A stretch of 64,000 nucleotides of DNA from Natronorubrum tibetense GA33 (GCF_000383975.1 NZ_KB913017.1:2097527-2161526); one strand, 5' to 3'. Numbered from the stretch's first letter, positions 23,385 to 32,010 are shown. The notes: a model not told the origin generated them from the sequence alone. A program made the numbers and translations.

Positions 23385-24668
23385 ATGACCGTCACCGAAT
23401 CACGGCTTCGCGAGCGACTCCGAGACGTCGAGGACCCTGCTCTCGGTATCGACATCGTCTCGTTGGGGCTGGTCACCGACCTCCGCATCGACGACGGCGT
23501 CGCCGAGATCACCCTCGCGTTCAACGCGCCCTACGCGACCGACGAGATGGAGATGGGTGACCGAATCCGAGAGGTCGCCGCCGACCTCGGCCTCGAGACC
23601 AGACTATCCGTGACCGTTCCTCAGCGCGATTCCGCGAACCCGCTTCCCGGTGTGCGAAACGTTATCGCCGTCTCCTCCGGGAAGGGTGGCGTCGGCAAGA
23701 CGACCGTCGCGACGAACCTCGCGGCCGGACTCGCCGACGAGGGAGCACGTGTCGGCCTGCTCGACGGCGACATTTACGGCCCAAACGTCCCGAAGATGAT
23801 CGGGATCGACGGCGAACCGGGGATGACCGACGACGGGAGCCTGGTACCGCCGGAGGCCTACGGCGTGAAGGTGATCAGCATGGCATTTCTGACTCGAGAC
23901 GGCGACGATCCGGCCGTGTTGCGGGGGCCGATGGTCGACAAGATCCTCATCCGACTCATCGAGGACGTCGAGTGGGGCCGGCTCGATTACCTCGTGGTCG
24001 ATCTCCCGCCGGGGACCGGCGACGCCCAGCTCACGCTGGTTCAGACGCTGCCGGTGGCCGGCTCCGTCGTCGTAACGACGCCCGAAGACGTCGCCCTCGA
24101 CGACGTCCGAAAGGGGATCGAGATGTTCCGGAACCACGACACGCCCGTCCTCGGAATCGCCGAGAACATGAGTGCGTACCACTGTCCTGACTGCGGCGGC
24201 GAACACGCCCTGTTCGGCAGCGGCGGCGGCCGAGAGGTCGCCGAGACGTACGGCGTCCCGCTGCTCGAGGAGATTCCGATGAACCCCGAAATCAGGACCC
24301 GGAGCGATGACGGCGCCCCGGTCGTCTGTTGGGATACCGATGCTTCGGAGCCGTTCGAGGCCCTCGTCGAGTCGGTCGCCAACCGGGTCGGAGCGGTCAA
24401 TCGGGCCGCCGTCGCCGGTATCGATCCTGACGATCCCGATCCCGACGATCTCTCGACGCCGGCGAGCTACGGCGGGCTCGAGAACGAGGCCGGGACCGAC
24501 TCGACGACTGATCCCGACGGGACATCAGCCGAGGCCGACCCGGACATCTCGGTCGACGGCGACGCGTCGAGCGCCGAGACGACGAACGCGGACGAACGGG
24601 ACACTGAGGACGATTCGGATGGAGCGGAACCTTCACTCGGCGGGCTGGACGTCTCCGATCGCGGCTAG
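23385..24668 (+). CDS. Mrp/NBP35-type P-loop ATPase with MIP18 domain
   Basis: 427 residues from the ATG at 23385. Residues 1-85 form a MIP18/DUF59 domain (DPALGIDIVSLGLV). Residues 95-335 form the Mrp ATPase with the deviant Walker A SSGKGGVGKTT, the DGDIYGPNVPKM motif, VVDLPPGTGDAQLT and a late HCPDCGG Cys pair for a bridging Fe-S cluster. These proteins carry and deliver Fe-S clusters. The last 85 residues are an acidic low-complexity tail that is longer than usual. The gene follows the HdrA/MvhD-like gene by 85 bases, which suggests that it loads the unusually many clusters of this operon. Confidence 0.9.
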   Translation: MTVTESRLRERLRDVEDPALGIDIVSLGLVTDLRIDDGVAEITLAFNAPYATDEMEMGDRIREVAADLGLETRLSVTVPQRDSANPLPGVRNVIAVSSGKGGVGKTTVATNLAAGLADEGARVGLLDGDIYGPNVPKMIGIDGEPGMTDDGSLVPPEAYGVKVISMAFLTRDGDDPAVLRGPMVDKILIRLIEDVEWGRLDYLVVDLPPGTGDAQLTLVQTLPVAGSVVVTTPEDVALDDVRKGIEMFRNHDTPVLGIAENMSAYHCPDCGGEHALFGSGGGREVAETYGVPLLEEIPMNPEIRTRSDDGAPVVCWDTDASEPFEALVESVANRVGAVNRAAVAGIDPDDPDPDDLSTPASYGGLENEAGTDSTTDPDGTSAEADPDISVDGDASSAETTNADERDTEDDSDGAEPSLGGLDVSDRG

Positions 24669-24771
24669 CCCGTTACAGCGGTCGGAGCGGTCAGCAGTCA
24701 GCCTAGTTGATGGACGGTGGCTGCTGTTGACAACCGGGCGGTCGGTACCAACACGCTCCGAAAGCGAGCGC

Positions 24772-25199
24772 TTACGGTGTAGGCTTCCGCGTCGACTCGA
24801 GTTCGTCGAACAACTCGCACACTCGAGTCTCGATCTCGTCGCGGACCTCGCGCACCGTCTCGTGATCGCTTCCGTGTGGGTCCTCGAGCCCCGGTCGCGG
24901 TTCTCGCCGCTCCAGGTCGCCGGACAGACCCACTCGGCCGAACAGCCCATCGTCACGACGTACTCGCAGTCTTGCAGTTCCTTCTGGGTGATCTCACGGG
25001 GTGTCCGATCCCCGAGGTCGATCTCACGCGCGGCCATGACATTGACGACTTCTTCGTGGACCCGCTCGGCTGGCTGTATACCGCCGGTTACGACGGTGAT
25101 CGTATCCTCGAGATTCCGGTTTGCGCGTTCGCGTTCGCCGAAGGCAGCAGCCATCTGACTTCGTTCAGCGTGCTGGACGCAGACAAACGCGACGTTCAT
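24772..25199 (-). pseudogene. arsC: Arsenate reductase ArsC (LMW phosphatase type), frameshifted
   Basis: From the ATG at 25199 the minus strand encodes MNVAFVCVQHAERSQMAAAF, the CX5R P-loop of thioredoxin-type arsenate reductases, then EYVVTMGCSAEWVCPATWSGENRD with the two further Cys residues. Just after GENRD (near 24885) the reading frame moves: the expected LEDPHGSDHETVREVRDEI and CELFDELE end continues in another frame to a TAA at 24772-24774. The total length of 428 bases is one base short of 143 codons, so a single-base deletion explains it. All catalytic residues precede the break, so a truncated product with a wrong tail could still be made. A sequencing error is the main alternative. 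Confidence 0.85.
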
Positions 25200-25435
25200 G
25201 TGGTATGGGAGACGCACCCGGTGAAAACGCGTTCCGGTAGGGCTCGAGTCATTTTTCGGTCCGGCCTGAGAGAGTCGCTCGGCGGTCGAACGCCGCGCCC
25301 GGGAGTTGTTCGACGACCTCGAGACGGGCCGCTGAGAGGTACCACGATTCGGACACCGAGACGCAGATCCGGACACCGTGTGGTACACTCTCTCGCTGCG
25401 TATTCGGGGGTCGGAGCGCGAGTATAGCTCGCAAC

Positions 25436-25442
25436 CTTTATC
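25436..25442 (+). promoter_or_regulatory. TATA box of the aIF2-gamma operon
   Basis: ctttatc lies 43-49 bases before the ATG at 25485, which predicts a leader of roughly 20 bases. It is the first clear TATA element upstream of the aIF2-gamma, PIN, rpoE', spt4 and kinase gene run. Confidence 0.5.
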
Positions 25443-25484
25443 AAGCGCACGACGGAACCTCTACCTAAGATTACTTACCGTCTT

Positions 25485-26717
25485 ATGGCAGGAACTCAAC
25501 AACCGGAGGTGAACATCGGGCTCGTCGGTCACGTCGACCACGGCAAGACGACGCTAGTCCAGGCGCTCAGCGGCTCCTGGACCGACCAGCACTCAGAGGA
25601 GATGAAACGCGGGATCTCCATCAGGCTGGGCTACGCGGACGCGACGTTTCGTCACTGCGAGGGAGCCGAGGAACCCGAATGTTACACCGTCGAGGAGGAG
25701 TGTCCGGACGGCTCCGAAAGCGAGCCGCTTCGGACCGTGTCGTTCGTCGACGCCCCGGGTCACGAGACCCTGATGGCGACGATGCTCTCGGGTGCATCGC
25801 TGATGGACGGCGCCGTCCTGGTCGTCAGCGCCAGCGAGTCCGTCCCCCAGCCCCAGACCGAAGAGCACCTGATGGCGCTCGACATCATCGGCATCGACAA
25901 CATCGTCATCGCTCAGAACAAGGTCGACCTCGTCGATAGCGAGACGGCTCGAGACAACTACGAACAGATCCAGGAGTTCGTCGAAGGGACGGTCGCCGAA
26001 GGCGCGCCAGTCGTTCCTGTCTCGGCCGGCCAGGAGGTCAACATAGACCTGCTGATTCAGGCGATCGAGGAGGAGATTCCGACGCCGGAGCGGGATCCCA
26101 ACGCCGACCCACGGATGCACGTCGCCCGCAGTTTCGACATCAACAAACCGGGGACGACCTACGAGGATCTCGCCGGTGGTGTCCTCGGCGGCAGCCTGGT
26201 GCAGGGCGAGCTCTCGGTCGACGACGAGATCGAGATCAAGCCCGGTCGCGAGGTCGAAGAGGGTGGCCAAACCGAGTACGTCCCGATCGAGACGACGATC
26301 CGCTCGTTGCAAGCCGGCGGCGAGACGGTCGACACGGTCAGCCCGGGCGGCTTACTCGGCGTCGGTACCGGACTCGATCCGGCGCTGACGAAAGGCGACG
26401 CGCTGGCCGGCCGACTGGCCGGTCCGCCGGGCTCGCTCCCGCCGACGTGGCAGGAGTTCACGATGGAGGTCGACCTGCTCGAGCGCGTCGTCGGCGCGGA
26501 AAGCGGCGAGACGGTCGACGAGATCAGCACCGGCGAGCCCCTGATGATGACCGTCGGGACGGCGACGACCGTCGGCGCGGTCACCAGCGCTCGCGAGGGT
26601 GAGTGCGAGGTCAACCTCAAACGACCCGTCGCCGCCGAACCAGGGGCAAAGATCGCGATCAACCGCCGCATCGGCGCGCGCTGGCGGCTGATCGGGCTCG
26701 GAACGCTCACGGAGTAA
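25485..26717 (+). CDS. eif2g: Translation initiation factor aIF2, gamma subunit
   Basis: 410 residues. The GTPase motifs are intact: GHVDHGKTT (G1), VDAPGHE (G3) and AQNKVDLV (G4), followed by two beta-barrel domains. aIF2-gamma binds initiator Met-tRNA and GTP and brings them to the ribosome. The zinc-knuckle region between G1 and G3 is partly retained (Cys residues at about 53, 61 and 67). The gene starts a conserved archaeal cluster with PIN, rpoE', spt4 and the dephospho-CoA kinase, spaced 2-16 bases apart. Confidence 0.97.
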   Translation: MAGTQQPEVNIGLVGHVDHGKTTLVQALSGSWTDQHSEEMKRGISIRLGYADATFRHCEGAEEPECYTVEEECPDGSESEPLRTVSFVDAPGHETLMATMLSGASLMDGAVLVVSASESVPQPQTEEHLMALDIIGIDNIVIAQNKVDLVDSETARDNYEQIQEFVEGTVAEGAPVVPVSAGQEVNIDLLIQAIEEEIPTPERDPNADPRMHVARSFDINKPGTTYEDLAGGVLGGSLVQGELSVDDEIEIKPGREVEEGGQTEYVPIETTIRSLQAGGETVDTVSPGGLLGVGTGLDPALTKGDALAGRLAGPPGSLPPTWQEFTMEVDLLERVVGAESGETVDEISTGEPLMMTVGTATTVGAVTSAREGECEVNLKRPVAAEPGAKIAINRRIGARWRLIGLGTLTE

Positions 26718-26733
26718 CGCCGACGGAAGACGA

Positions 26734-27126
26734 ATGAGCACGCCGACGCGGGTCGCACTCGATACGAGTGCCCTCATGATGCCGGTCGAACTCGACGTCC
26801 GGTTGTTCGACGAACTCGATCGACTCGTCGACGCCTACGAGCCGACGATCCCACAGGCCGTCGTCGAAGAACTCCGCCGCCTCTCCGAGAAGGGCGGCAC
26901 CGAGGGAACGGCCGCGAACGTCGGGCACGACCTGGCGACCGAACGCTGTCTCGTCGTCGACACGGAGGCGTCGTACGCCGACGACGCGCTGGTCGAACTC
27001 GCCCGCGAGGGAGGAGTCGACTACGTCGTCACGAACGACCGCCCGCTGGGCGACCGGATACTCGCGGCGAGCGTACCGGTAATTGCATTACGCGGGAGAA
27101 ACAAGTTAGCGATCACTCAACCATAG
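26734..27126 (+). CDS. PIN-domain ribonuclease-like protein
   Basis: 130 residues. VALDTSALMMPVELD at the start, VVEELRRL in the middle and DYVVTNDRPLGDR near the end supply the acidic residues of the PIN metal-binding site. It resembles the archaeal Fcf1/VapC9-like PIN proteins that sit next to aIF2-gamma and are thought to act on rRNA or mRNA rather than as toxins; no antitoxin gene is adjacent. The spacing is 16 bases from aIF2-gamma and zero from rpoE'. Confidence 0.88.
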   Translation: MSTPTRVALDTSALMMPVELDVRLFDELDRLVDAYEPTIPQAVVEELRRLSEKGGTEGTAANVGHDLATERCLVVDTEASYADDALVELAREGGVDYVVTNDRPLGDRILAASVPVIALRGRNKLAITQP

Positions 27127-27696
27127 ATGTACAAGCGGGTCACCTTAACGGACACGGTAGAAGTACCGCCCGAGGAGCTCGGCGACGTCTCGCCGAACCT
27201 CGTGAAGCGACTGCTGCAGGACAAACTCGAGGGACGCATGGACGAACAGGTCGGCAGCGTCGTCTCGGTCACCAACGTCCACGACATCGGTGAAGGGACG
27301 GTGTTGCCGAACCGGCCGGGCGTCTACTACGAAGCGGAGTTCGACGCCGTCACGTTCGATCCACAGATGCAGGAAGTGGTCGACGGCACCGTCGTCGAAG
27401 TCGTCGAGTTCGGTGCTTTCGTCGGGATCGGTCCCGTCGACGGACTCCTCCACGTCTCCCAGATCAGCGACGAGTACCTCGCCTACGACGGCGAGAACCA
27501 GCAGCTCGCCTCGAACGAATCTAATCGGACGCTGGGCGTCGACGACGCCGTCCGCGCACGGATCGTCACCAAGAGCATCGACGAGCGCAACCCGCGCGAC
27601 TCGAAGATCGGCCTGACGGCCAAACAGCCGGGGCTCGGCAAGCACGGCTGGCTCGAGGACGACCACGAGAAGCAAGAAGCGGCTGCGGGTGAATAA
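27127..27696 (+). CDS. rpoE: DNA-directed RNA polymerase subunit E' (Rpo7)
   Basis: 189 residues beginning MYKRVTLTDTVEVPPEELG, the N-terminal RNP-like domain, followed by an S1 RNA-binding domain (about 82-165, VDGTVVEVVEFGAFVGIGPVDGLLHVSQ). With subunit F it forms the RNA polymerase stalk that binds the emerging transcript and helps open promoters. It is immediately followed by spt4, as is usual in archaea. Confidence 0.97.
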   Translation: MYKRVTLTDTVEVPPEELGDVSPNLVKRLLQDKLEGRMDEQVGSVVSVTNVHDIGEGTVLPNRPGVYYEAEFDAVTFDPQMQEVVDGTVVEVVEFGAFVGIGPVDGLLHVSQISDEYLAYDGENQQLASNESNRTLGVDDAVRARIVTKSIDERNPRDSKIGLTAKQPGLGKHGWLEDDHEKQEAAAGE

Positions 27697-27698
27697 CC

Positions 27699-27896
27699 AT
27701 GGCATCGGATCGGCTCGTCTGTCGCGAGTGCCACCGGGTCAACGAACCGGACAACGAGACCTGCGACGCCTGTAACTCCTCGTCGCTGACCGAGGACTGG
27801 GCCGGCTACGTCGTTATCGCCCACCCCGAGGAGAGTCAGATCGCGACCGAGATGCAGGTCACCGAATCCGGCGCGTACGCGCTGAAAGTTCGGTAA
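27699..27896 (+). CDS. spt4: Transcription elongation factor Spt4 (RpoE2)
   Basis: 65 residues with a four-Cys zinc ribbon (CREC near residue 8 and CDAC near residue 23) followed by EDWAGYVVIAHPEESQIA, the Spt5-contacting strand. It partners Spt5/NusG to keep RNA polymerase processive. The ATG is two bases after rpoE' stops, and the next gene starts two bases after its own stop. Confidence 0.96.
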   Translation: MASDRLVCRECHRVNEPDNETCDACNSSSLTEDWAGYVVIAHPEESQIATEMQVTESGAYALKVR

Positions 27897-27898
27897 CC

Positions 27899-28498
27899 GT
27901 GACTCGCGACGACACCGCAGACTCCGGGTCCGCCGGTACCGGCCCGGAGTCAGATGATACCGGCGACCAGCTACTGGTTCTCCCCGACGACCTTCGGCAC
28001 GAACTCAAAGAGCCGATGGGTCCGGTCGAAACCGACGCCGACGTGCTGCTCGAGGCCGTCGACGGCCCGTTGATCGCCGTCGGCGACGTCGTCACCTATC
28101 ACTTCCTGCAGGCCGGCCGCGCGCCAGATGTCGCGGTGGTCGACGAACGAACCAAACGATCGGCCGTCGACGAGGAGATCCGGGAGACCGTCACCGAATC
28201 GACCAGCCTCGAGGCCGTAAACCCGCCCGCGGAGCTCTCGGCCGAGATGATCGAGGCACTTCGCGAGGCCATGACGAGCGACGAGCCGACGACCATTTTG
28301 GTCGACGGTGAAGAGGATCTGGTCGCCTTGCCCGCGATCGTCGCCGCGCCTGAGGGTGCGAGCGTCGTCTACGGCCAGCCCGACGAGGGGATGGTCCACG
28401 TGAAAGTGAGCGACGAGCACCGAACCGAGATGCGCGCGTTGCTCGAGCGTTTCGAGGGCGATACGGAGCGATTCTGGACGTTGCTCGAGGGCGACTGA
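27899..28498 (+). CDS. GTP-dependent dephospho-CoA kinase (DUF359)
   Basis: 199 residues starting at a GTG directly after spt4. The family pattern is clear: LIAVGDVVTYHFL, DVAVVDERTKR, VDGEEDLVALPAI and VVYGQPDEGMVHVKV. This archaeal enzyme phosphorylates dephospho-CoA with GTP in the last step of CoA synthesis. The first 20 residues are Gly/Asp/Ser-rich and probably disordered. It ends the operon and converges with the photolyase gene. Confidence 0.93.
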   Translation: MTRDDTADSGSAGTGPESDDTGDQLLVLPDDLRHELKEPMGPVETDADVLLEAVDGPLIAVGDVVTYHFLQAGRAPDVAVVDERTKRSAVDEEIRETVTESTSLEAVNPPAELSAEMIEALREAMTSDEPTTILVDGEEDLVALPAIVAAPEGASVVYGQPDEGMVHVKVSDEHRTEMRALLERFEGDTERFWTLLEGD

Positions 28499-28531
28499 CC
28501 GACTGATTTTCGGCGTCCCGATTCTTACGGC

Positions 28532-29917
28532 TTATCCGCCGTTGCCGAGCGCCGCCTCGAACACGCGCTGAGCCCGGCCGTAGGCCGCGTTCCGATCCAC
28601 GATCGGGTCCGGGTAGTCGGGCGCGAGGTCGGCCCGAACGTCGGCAGGAAGCGTCGGCCACTCGATCAGTTGGTCGGCTGGCACCGACTCGAGTTCCGGC
28701 ACGTACTCGCGGATGAACGCGCCTTCGTCGTCGTACTTGGCGAGTTGGGCGACCGGATCGAAGATGCGAACGTCGACGGAGTCCGTGCCCGTGGAAGCGA
28801 TCCATTGCCAGCTGCCGGCGTTCGTCGCCGGATCGTGGTCGACGAGTCGGTCACGGAAGTGGGCAGCACCGATCCGCCAGTCGATCAGGAGGTGTTTCGT
28901 CAGGAAGCTCGCGACGACCTGTCGGGGCCGGTTGTGGACGTATCCCTCGCGCTCGAGCTGGCGCATTCCGGCGTCGACGAGCGGGTACCCTGTTTCGCCG
29001 CGCTTCCAGGCCGCCAGCTCCGCGTCATCGTTGCGCCACGCAATCTCGTTCGGCGGGTCGTTGTAGTTCTCGCTCGCCAGCTCGGGGAATTCGTACAGGA
29101 GGAGGTAGTTCCACTCTCGCCAGGAGAGTTCGGAGCCGTATTTTTCGACGTTCCGTCGCTCGCGGCCGTCGACCGACTCGAAGACGTCGGTGACGGCCGC
29201 CCAGACCTCCCGGATGCCGATCGTCCCGCCGGCCAGATGCGGCGAGAGTCGGGAGACAGCGTCGGTTGGCTCTGCTACGGCCGCCTCGAGATCGTCTCGT
29301 CGGTCCTTGTATTGCGTGATGCCGGACGCACAGAAGGCGTCGAGTCGGTCCCGTGCTGCCGCGGTGCTGGCTTCGGGGAGGTCGATAGCTGTGTCGGTCA
29401 CCGAGATCGGTTCGTCGTCGCTAATCGAGGCGAGGTCCTCAGCCGTCGGCTCGGCTGCCGGCTCCGGTTTCGGCCGTCGCTGCCAGTCGGCGTGGAACTG
29501 GCTGTAGGTCGGATAGCGCGACTCGAGCGTCGTTGGATCGACGAGGACGGAATCGACGTGCGAGGACGAGCCGACGTTCAGGGCGGATTCGACGGCGCGC
29601 GCCTGTTCTCGGCGGGTCGGTTCGAAACACTCGTTGGAGACAACGTGGTCGGCATCGTACGCCGCACTGAGGGAGGGGAGGACCTCGGCAGCGGAGCCGG
29701 TTCGAACAACGAGGTCGCTTCCACGGTCCCGGTACTGCTCTCTGAGCGTTCGAAGCGCGCGATCGACGAACGCTCGCTTGCGCTCGCCGAGGGTCGCGGT
29801 TACTATCGGGTCGATAACGAACACGGGGACCACGGGGCCGTCGTCTCGACTGGCCGCGGCGGCCAGCCCGCAGTTGTCGGCGAGCCGTCGGTCGCGCCGG
29901 TGCCAGAACAGATTCAT
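28532..29917 (-). CDS. phr: Deoxyribodipyrimidine photolyase (CPD, FAD-dependent)
   Basis: About 461 residues from MNLFWHRRDRRLADNCGL, the start of the N-terminal photolyase domain. The C-terminal FAD-binding part shows SWREWNYLL, GETGYPLVDAGMRQL, HNRPRQVVASFLTKHLLIDWR and NAGSWQWIASTGTD, with the Trp residues of the electron chain and the substrate pocket. It repairs UV-made cyclobutane dimers using blue light, an expected gene in a sunlit brine organism. The longer frame to 29953 would begin at the edge of repeat copy 2, so the later ATG is preferred. Confidence 0.95.
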   Translation of the reverse strand: MNLFWHRRDRRLADNCGLAAAASRDDGPVVPVFVIDPIVTATLGERKRAFVDRALRTLREQYRDRGSDLVVRTGSAAEVLPSLSAAYDADHVVSNECFEPTRREQARAVESALNVGSSSHVDSVLVDPTTLESRYPTYSQFHADWQRRPKPEPAAEPTAEDLASISDDEPISVTDTAIDLPEASTAAARDRLDAFCASGITQYKDRRDDLEAAVAEPTDAVSRLSPHLAGGTIGIREVWAAVTDVFESVDGRERRNVEKYGSELSWREWNYLLLYEFPELASENYNDPPNEIAWRNDDAELAAWKRGETGYPLVDAGMRQLEREGYVHNRPRQVVASFLTKHLLIDWRIGAAHFRDRLVDHDPATNAGSWQWIASTGTDSVDVRIFDPVAQLAKYDDEGAFIREYVPELESVPADQLIEWPTLPADVRADLAPDYPDPIVDRNAAYGRAQRVFEAALGNGG

Positions 29918-29941
29918 GTCTCGGCTAGCGACTCGAGGAGG

Positions 29942-30025
29942 TATAGTAGCCACTGGAAGTCAGTGCACACCCGATCGCACGACCGCTATGCGATCGGTGT
30001 GTAAATAGTTGCAGTTGTTACTATA
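29942..30025. repeat. MITE-like palindromic repeat, copy 2
   Basis: 84 bases, the same length and ends as copy 1 at 14462. The left end TATAGTAGCCACTG is identical; the right end CAGTTGTTACTATA pairs with it imperfectly. The centre holds a 9-bp stem, CCGATCGCA and TGCGATCGG, around a short loop. It lies directly upstream of the photolyase start and downstream of the FAH gene stop, with no coding content. Confidence 0.88.
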
Positions 30026-30067
30026 ATGCCCTCGGCCACCGGAAGGGGTGGCCTGAATCGACCCTCG

Positions 30068-31063
30068 TTACTCGACGACCGTGTGCTCGAGGGTGCCGAT
30101 CCCCTCGATTTCGAGTTCCACGGTCGAACCGTCCTCGAGCCACTTGCCCAGTTCCAACCCACAGCCCTCGCCGACGGTCCCGCTTCCGATAACGTCGCCG
30201 GGATGGAGTGTCTCGGACTGAGAAACGTGTTCGATGATGTCCGCAAAGGAATGGTACATCTCGTCGACCGTTCCTTCGGACCAGACCTCGCCGTCGATCC
30301 GGGCGGTCATGGGTGCCTCGAGGACGTCGATATCGTCCGCGGGGACGAAGTAGGGCCCCAGTCCGTTCGCGAAGTCTTTCCCCTTTGCCGGCCCGAGTCG
30401 TCCCTTCATCTCCCGGCCCTGGATGTCGCGGGCGCTGAAGTCGTTGAAGACGGTGTAGCCGGCGATGTACTCTTCGGCCTCGTCAGCGGGAATGTCCCGA
30501 CCCCGTTTCCCGATCACGGCCGCGATCTCGAGTTCGTAGTCCATGATCGACGAATACGCGGGCCACTGGATCGTCTCGCCGGGCGCGACGACGCTGTCGG
30601 CGTTGCCCTTGTAGTACACTGGCAACTCGTACCAGACGTCGTCGATCTCGCCGTCCATGCTGTTCTGGACGTGCTCTTCGATAGCCATGAAGTCGCGCAG
30701 CGAGTTCGGTCGGGGAAGCGGCGCGAGCAGGTCGTACTCCCCGGGTTCGTACCGAATAATGGCCCCGCCGGGACCGCGCTTGGCGTCGGTTTCGGCCGCG
30801 TACTCGAGGGCGTCTCTCGCGTCATCGATCGCTCTATCGCCGCGCTCGAGGAAGGCGATCATCTCCGGCGGGACGCGGGCGCGGGCGAGGTCGGCGGGTT
30901 CGGGTTCGCCCTCGGCCTCGAGGGCCGCGCCGTAGGCTGCGGTGAGATCGACGAGGGTGGCCTGTCCAGCGGATGTGTCCTCGTCCTCGGCCGTCTCAGC
31001 GACGGCTCCGATACGTTCGACGGGTCCGACCGCCGTTTTGACTTCGAAGGTAGCGAGTTTCAT
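30068..31063 (-). CDS. Fumarylacetoacetate hydrolase family protein
   Basis: 331 residues. The C-terminal catalytic domain carries LRDFMAIEEHV, then YYKGNADSVV, DYELEIAAVIG with the metal-ligand Glu, YTVFNDFSARDIQ and GKDFANGLGPY, and ends with GDVIGSGTVGEG. Members cleave carbon-carbon bonds of acylpyruvates in aromatic amino acid and meta-cleavage pathways using a divalent metal. The gene overlaps the upstream cyclase-family gene by four bases, so the two enzymes are made together, and an Lrp regulator is divergent. Confidence 0.93.
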   Translation of the reverse strand: MKLATFEVKTAVGPVERIGAVAETAEDEDTSAGQATLVDLTAAYGAALEAEGEPEPADLARARVPPEMIAFLERGDRAIDDARDALEYAAETDAKRGPGGAIIRYEPGEYDLLAPLPRPNSLRDFMAIEEHVQNSMDGEIDDVWYELPVYYKGNADSVVAPGETIQWPAYSSIMDYELEIAAVIGKRGRDIPADEAEEYIAGYTVFNDFSARDIQGREMKGRLGPAKGKDFANGLGPYFVPADDIDVLEAPMTARIDGEVWSEGTVDEMYHSFADIIEHVSQSETLHPGDVIGSGTVGEGCGLELGKWLEDGSTVELEIEGIGTLEHTVVE

Positions 31064-31884
31064 GCGGTGTCACCTCCGGCGTCCGCCTCGATAAACGCAA
31101 CCGGTCGAACCCAGCCCGCGCTGCCGTTCTCGATCGTGATCGGGAACGCGACGATCGGGATATCGGTCCTGCGTGGCAGTTCGTCGAGGTTCGCCATCTT
31201 CTCGATCTGGCAGTACTCGACCTCGCGACCGGCGAAGTGGGCCGGCCACAGCTCCTCCGACTCGCCCGATTCGACGTACCGCTCACCCATCGCGGTAAAG
31301 GGCTTGTCGAAGCCGTAGGCGTCCGTGCCGATCACTTTCACGCCCTGCTCGACGAGGAATTTGGTCCCTTCGGCGCTCATGCCGGGGAACTGGGTGAGAT
31401 ACTCCGGCTGACCCCACAGCTCGTCGGCCCCCGTCTGGATCAGGACGATCTCGCCGGGCGAGAGCTCGTGGTCCAGGTCGTCGAGAGCGTCCTCTATATC
31501 CGCCACCGAAATCTCCTCGCCGGGATCCATCCACCGGAAGTCGAGCACGACTGCGTTGCCGCGACACCACTCGAGTGGCACCTCCTCGATCGTCTTCGCC
31601 GGTTCGCCGTCGACCTCGGGTCCGTAGTGCCAGGGGGCGTCCATGTGGGTGCCGGCGTGGGGGATGACTGCGAGGTCCTCCCAGGCGAGTCCCATTTCGT
31701 CGGGGAAGTCGCTCGCCTCGACGTCGTGGCCGAGTCCGCTGAGGTTCTCCGCGAGGCGCTCGGCACCGGCTTCATGGTCGAACGCGTCGATCGACGGCGG
31801 CATCGGCTCGCTCGGCGGGTCGTCCTCGAGACCGATGCTCAGGTCGATCAGCGTCGCATCGTCGGCTGTCAACAGTCCGCTCAT
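31060..31884 (-). CDS. Cyclase-family (kynurenine formamidase-like) hydrolase
   Basis: 274 residues starting MSGLLTADDATLIDLS. HAGTHMDAPWHYGP at about residue 75 is the metal-binding HxGTHxDxPxH motif of the cyclase/KynB family, metal-dependent amidases or lactone hydrolases. A second conserved stretch, VIGTDAYGFDKPF, follows. I chose the ATG at 31884 from the family N-terminus and a TATA-like element about 28 bases before it. Paired with the FAH-family gene by a four-base overlap, it may serve a tryptophan or other aromatic breakdown route, though no other pathway gene is next to it. Confidence 0.88.
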   Translation of the reverse strand: MSGLLTADDATLIDLSIGLEDDPPSEPMPPSIDAFDHEAGAERLAENLSGLGHDVEASDFPDEMGLAWEDLAVIPHAGTHMDAPWHYGPEVDGEPAKTIEEVPLEWCRGNAVVLDFRWMDPGEEISVADIEDALDDLDHELSPGEIVLIQTGADELWGQPEYLTQFPGMSAEGTKFLVEQGVKVIGTDAYGFDKPFTAMGERYVESGESEELWPAHFAGREVEYCQIEKMANLDELPRRTDIPIVAFPITIENGSAGWVRPVAFIEADAGGDTA

Positions 31885-32010
31885 AGGGGCTACGTTTCGG
31901 GGCATCCATTTGAAACTGACTGCGGGGGCTGGCTGTGACGACGACACACCGTTGCGAATAGAACTGGATATTCGTAACCTCCTAATACAAAGAGTGATTG
32001 ATATTGTACA

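Noticed and set aside
28670-30004. Long plus-strand frame opposite photolyase
   Set aside because: Antisense artefact; the photolyase frame has conserved FAD-binding motifs, and this one has none.
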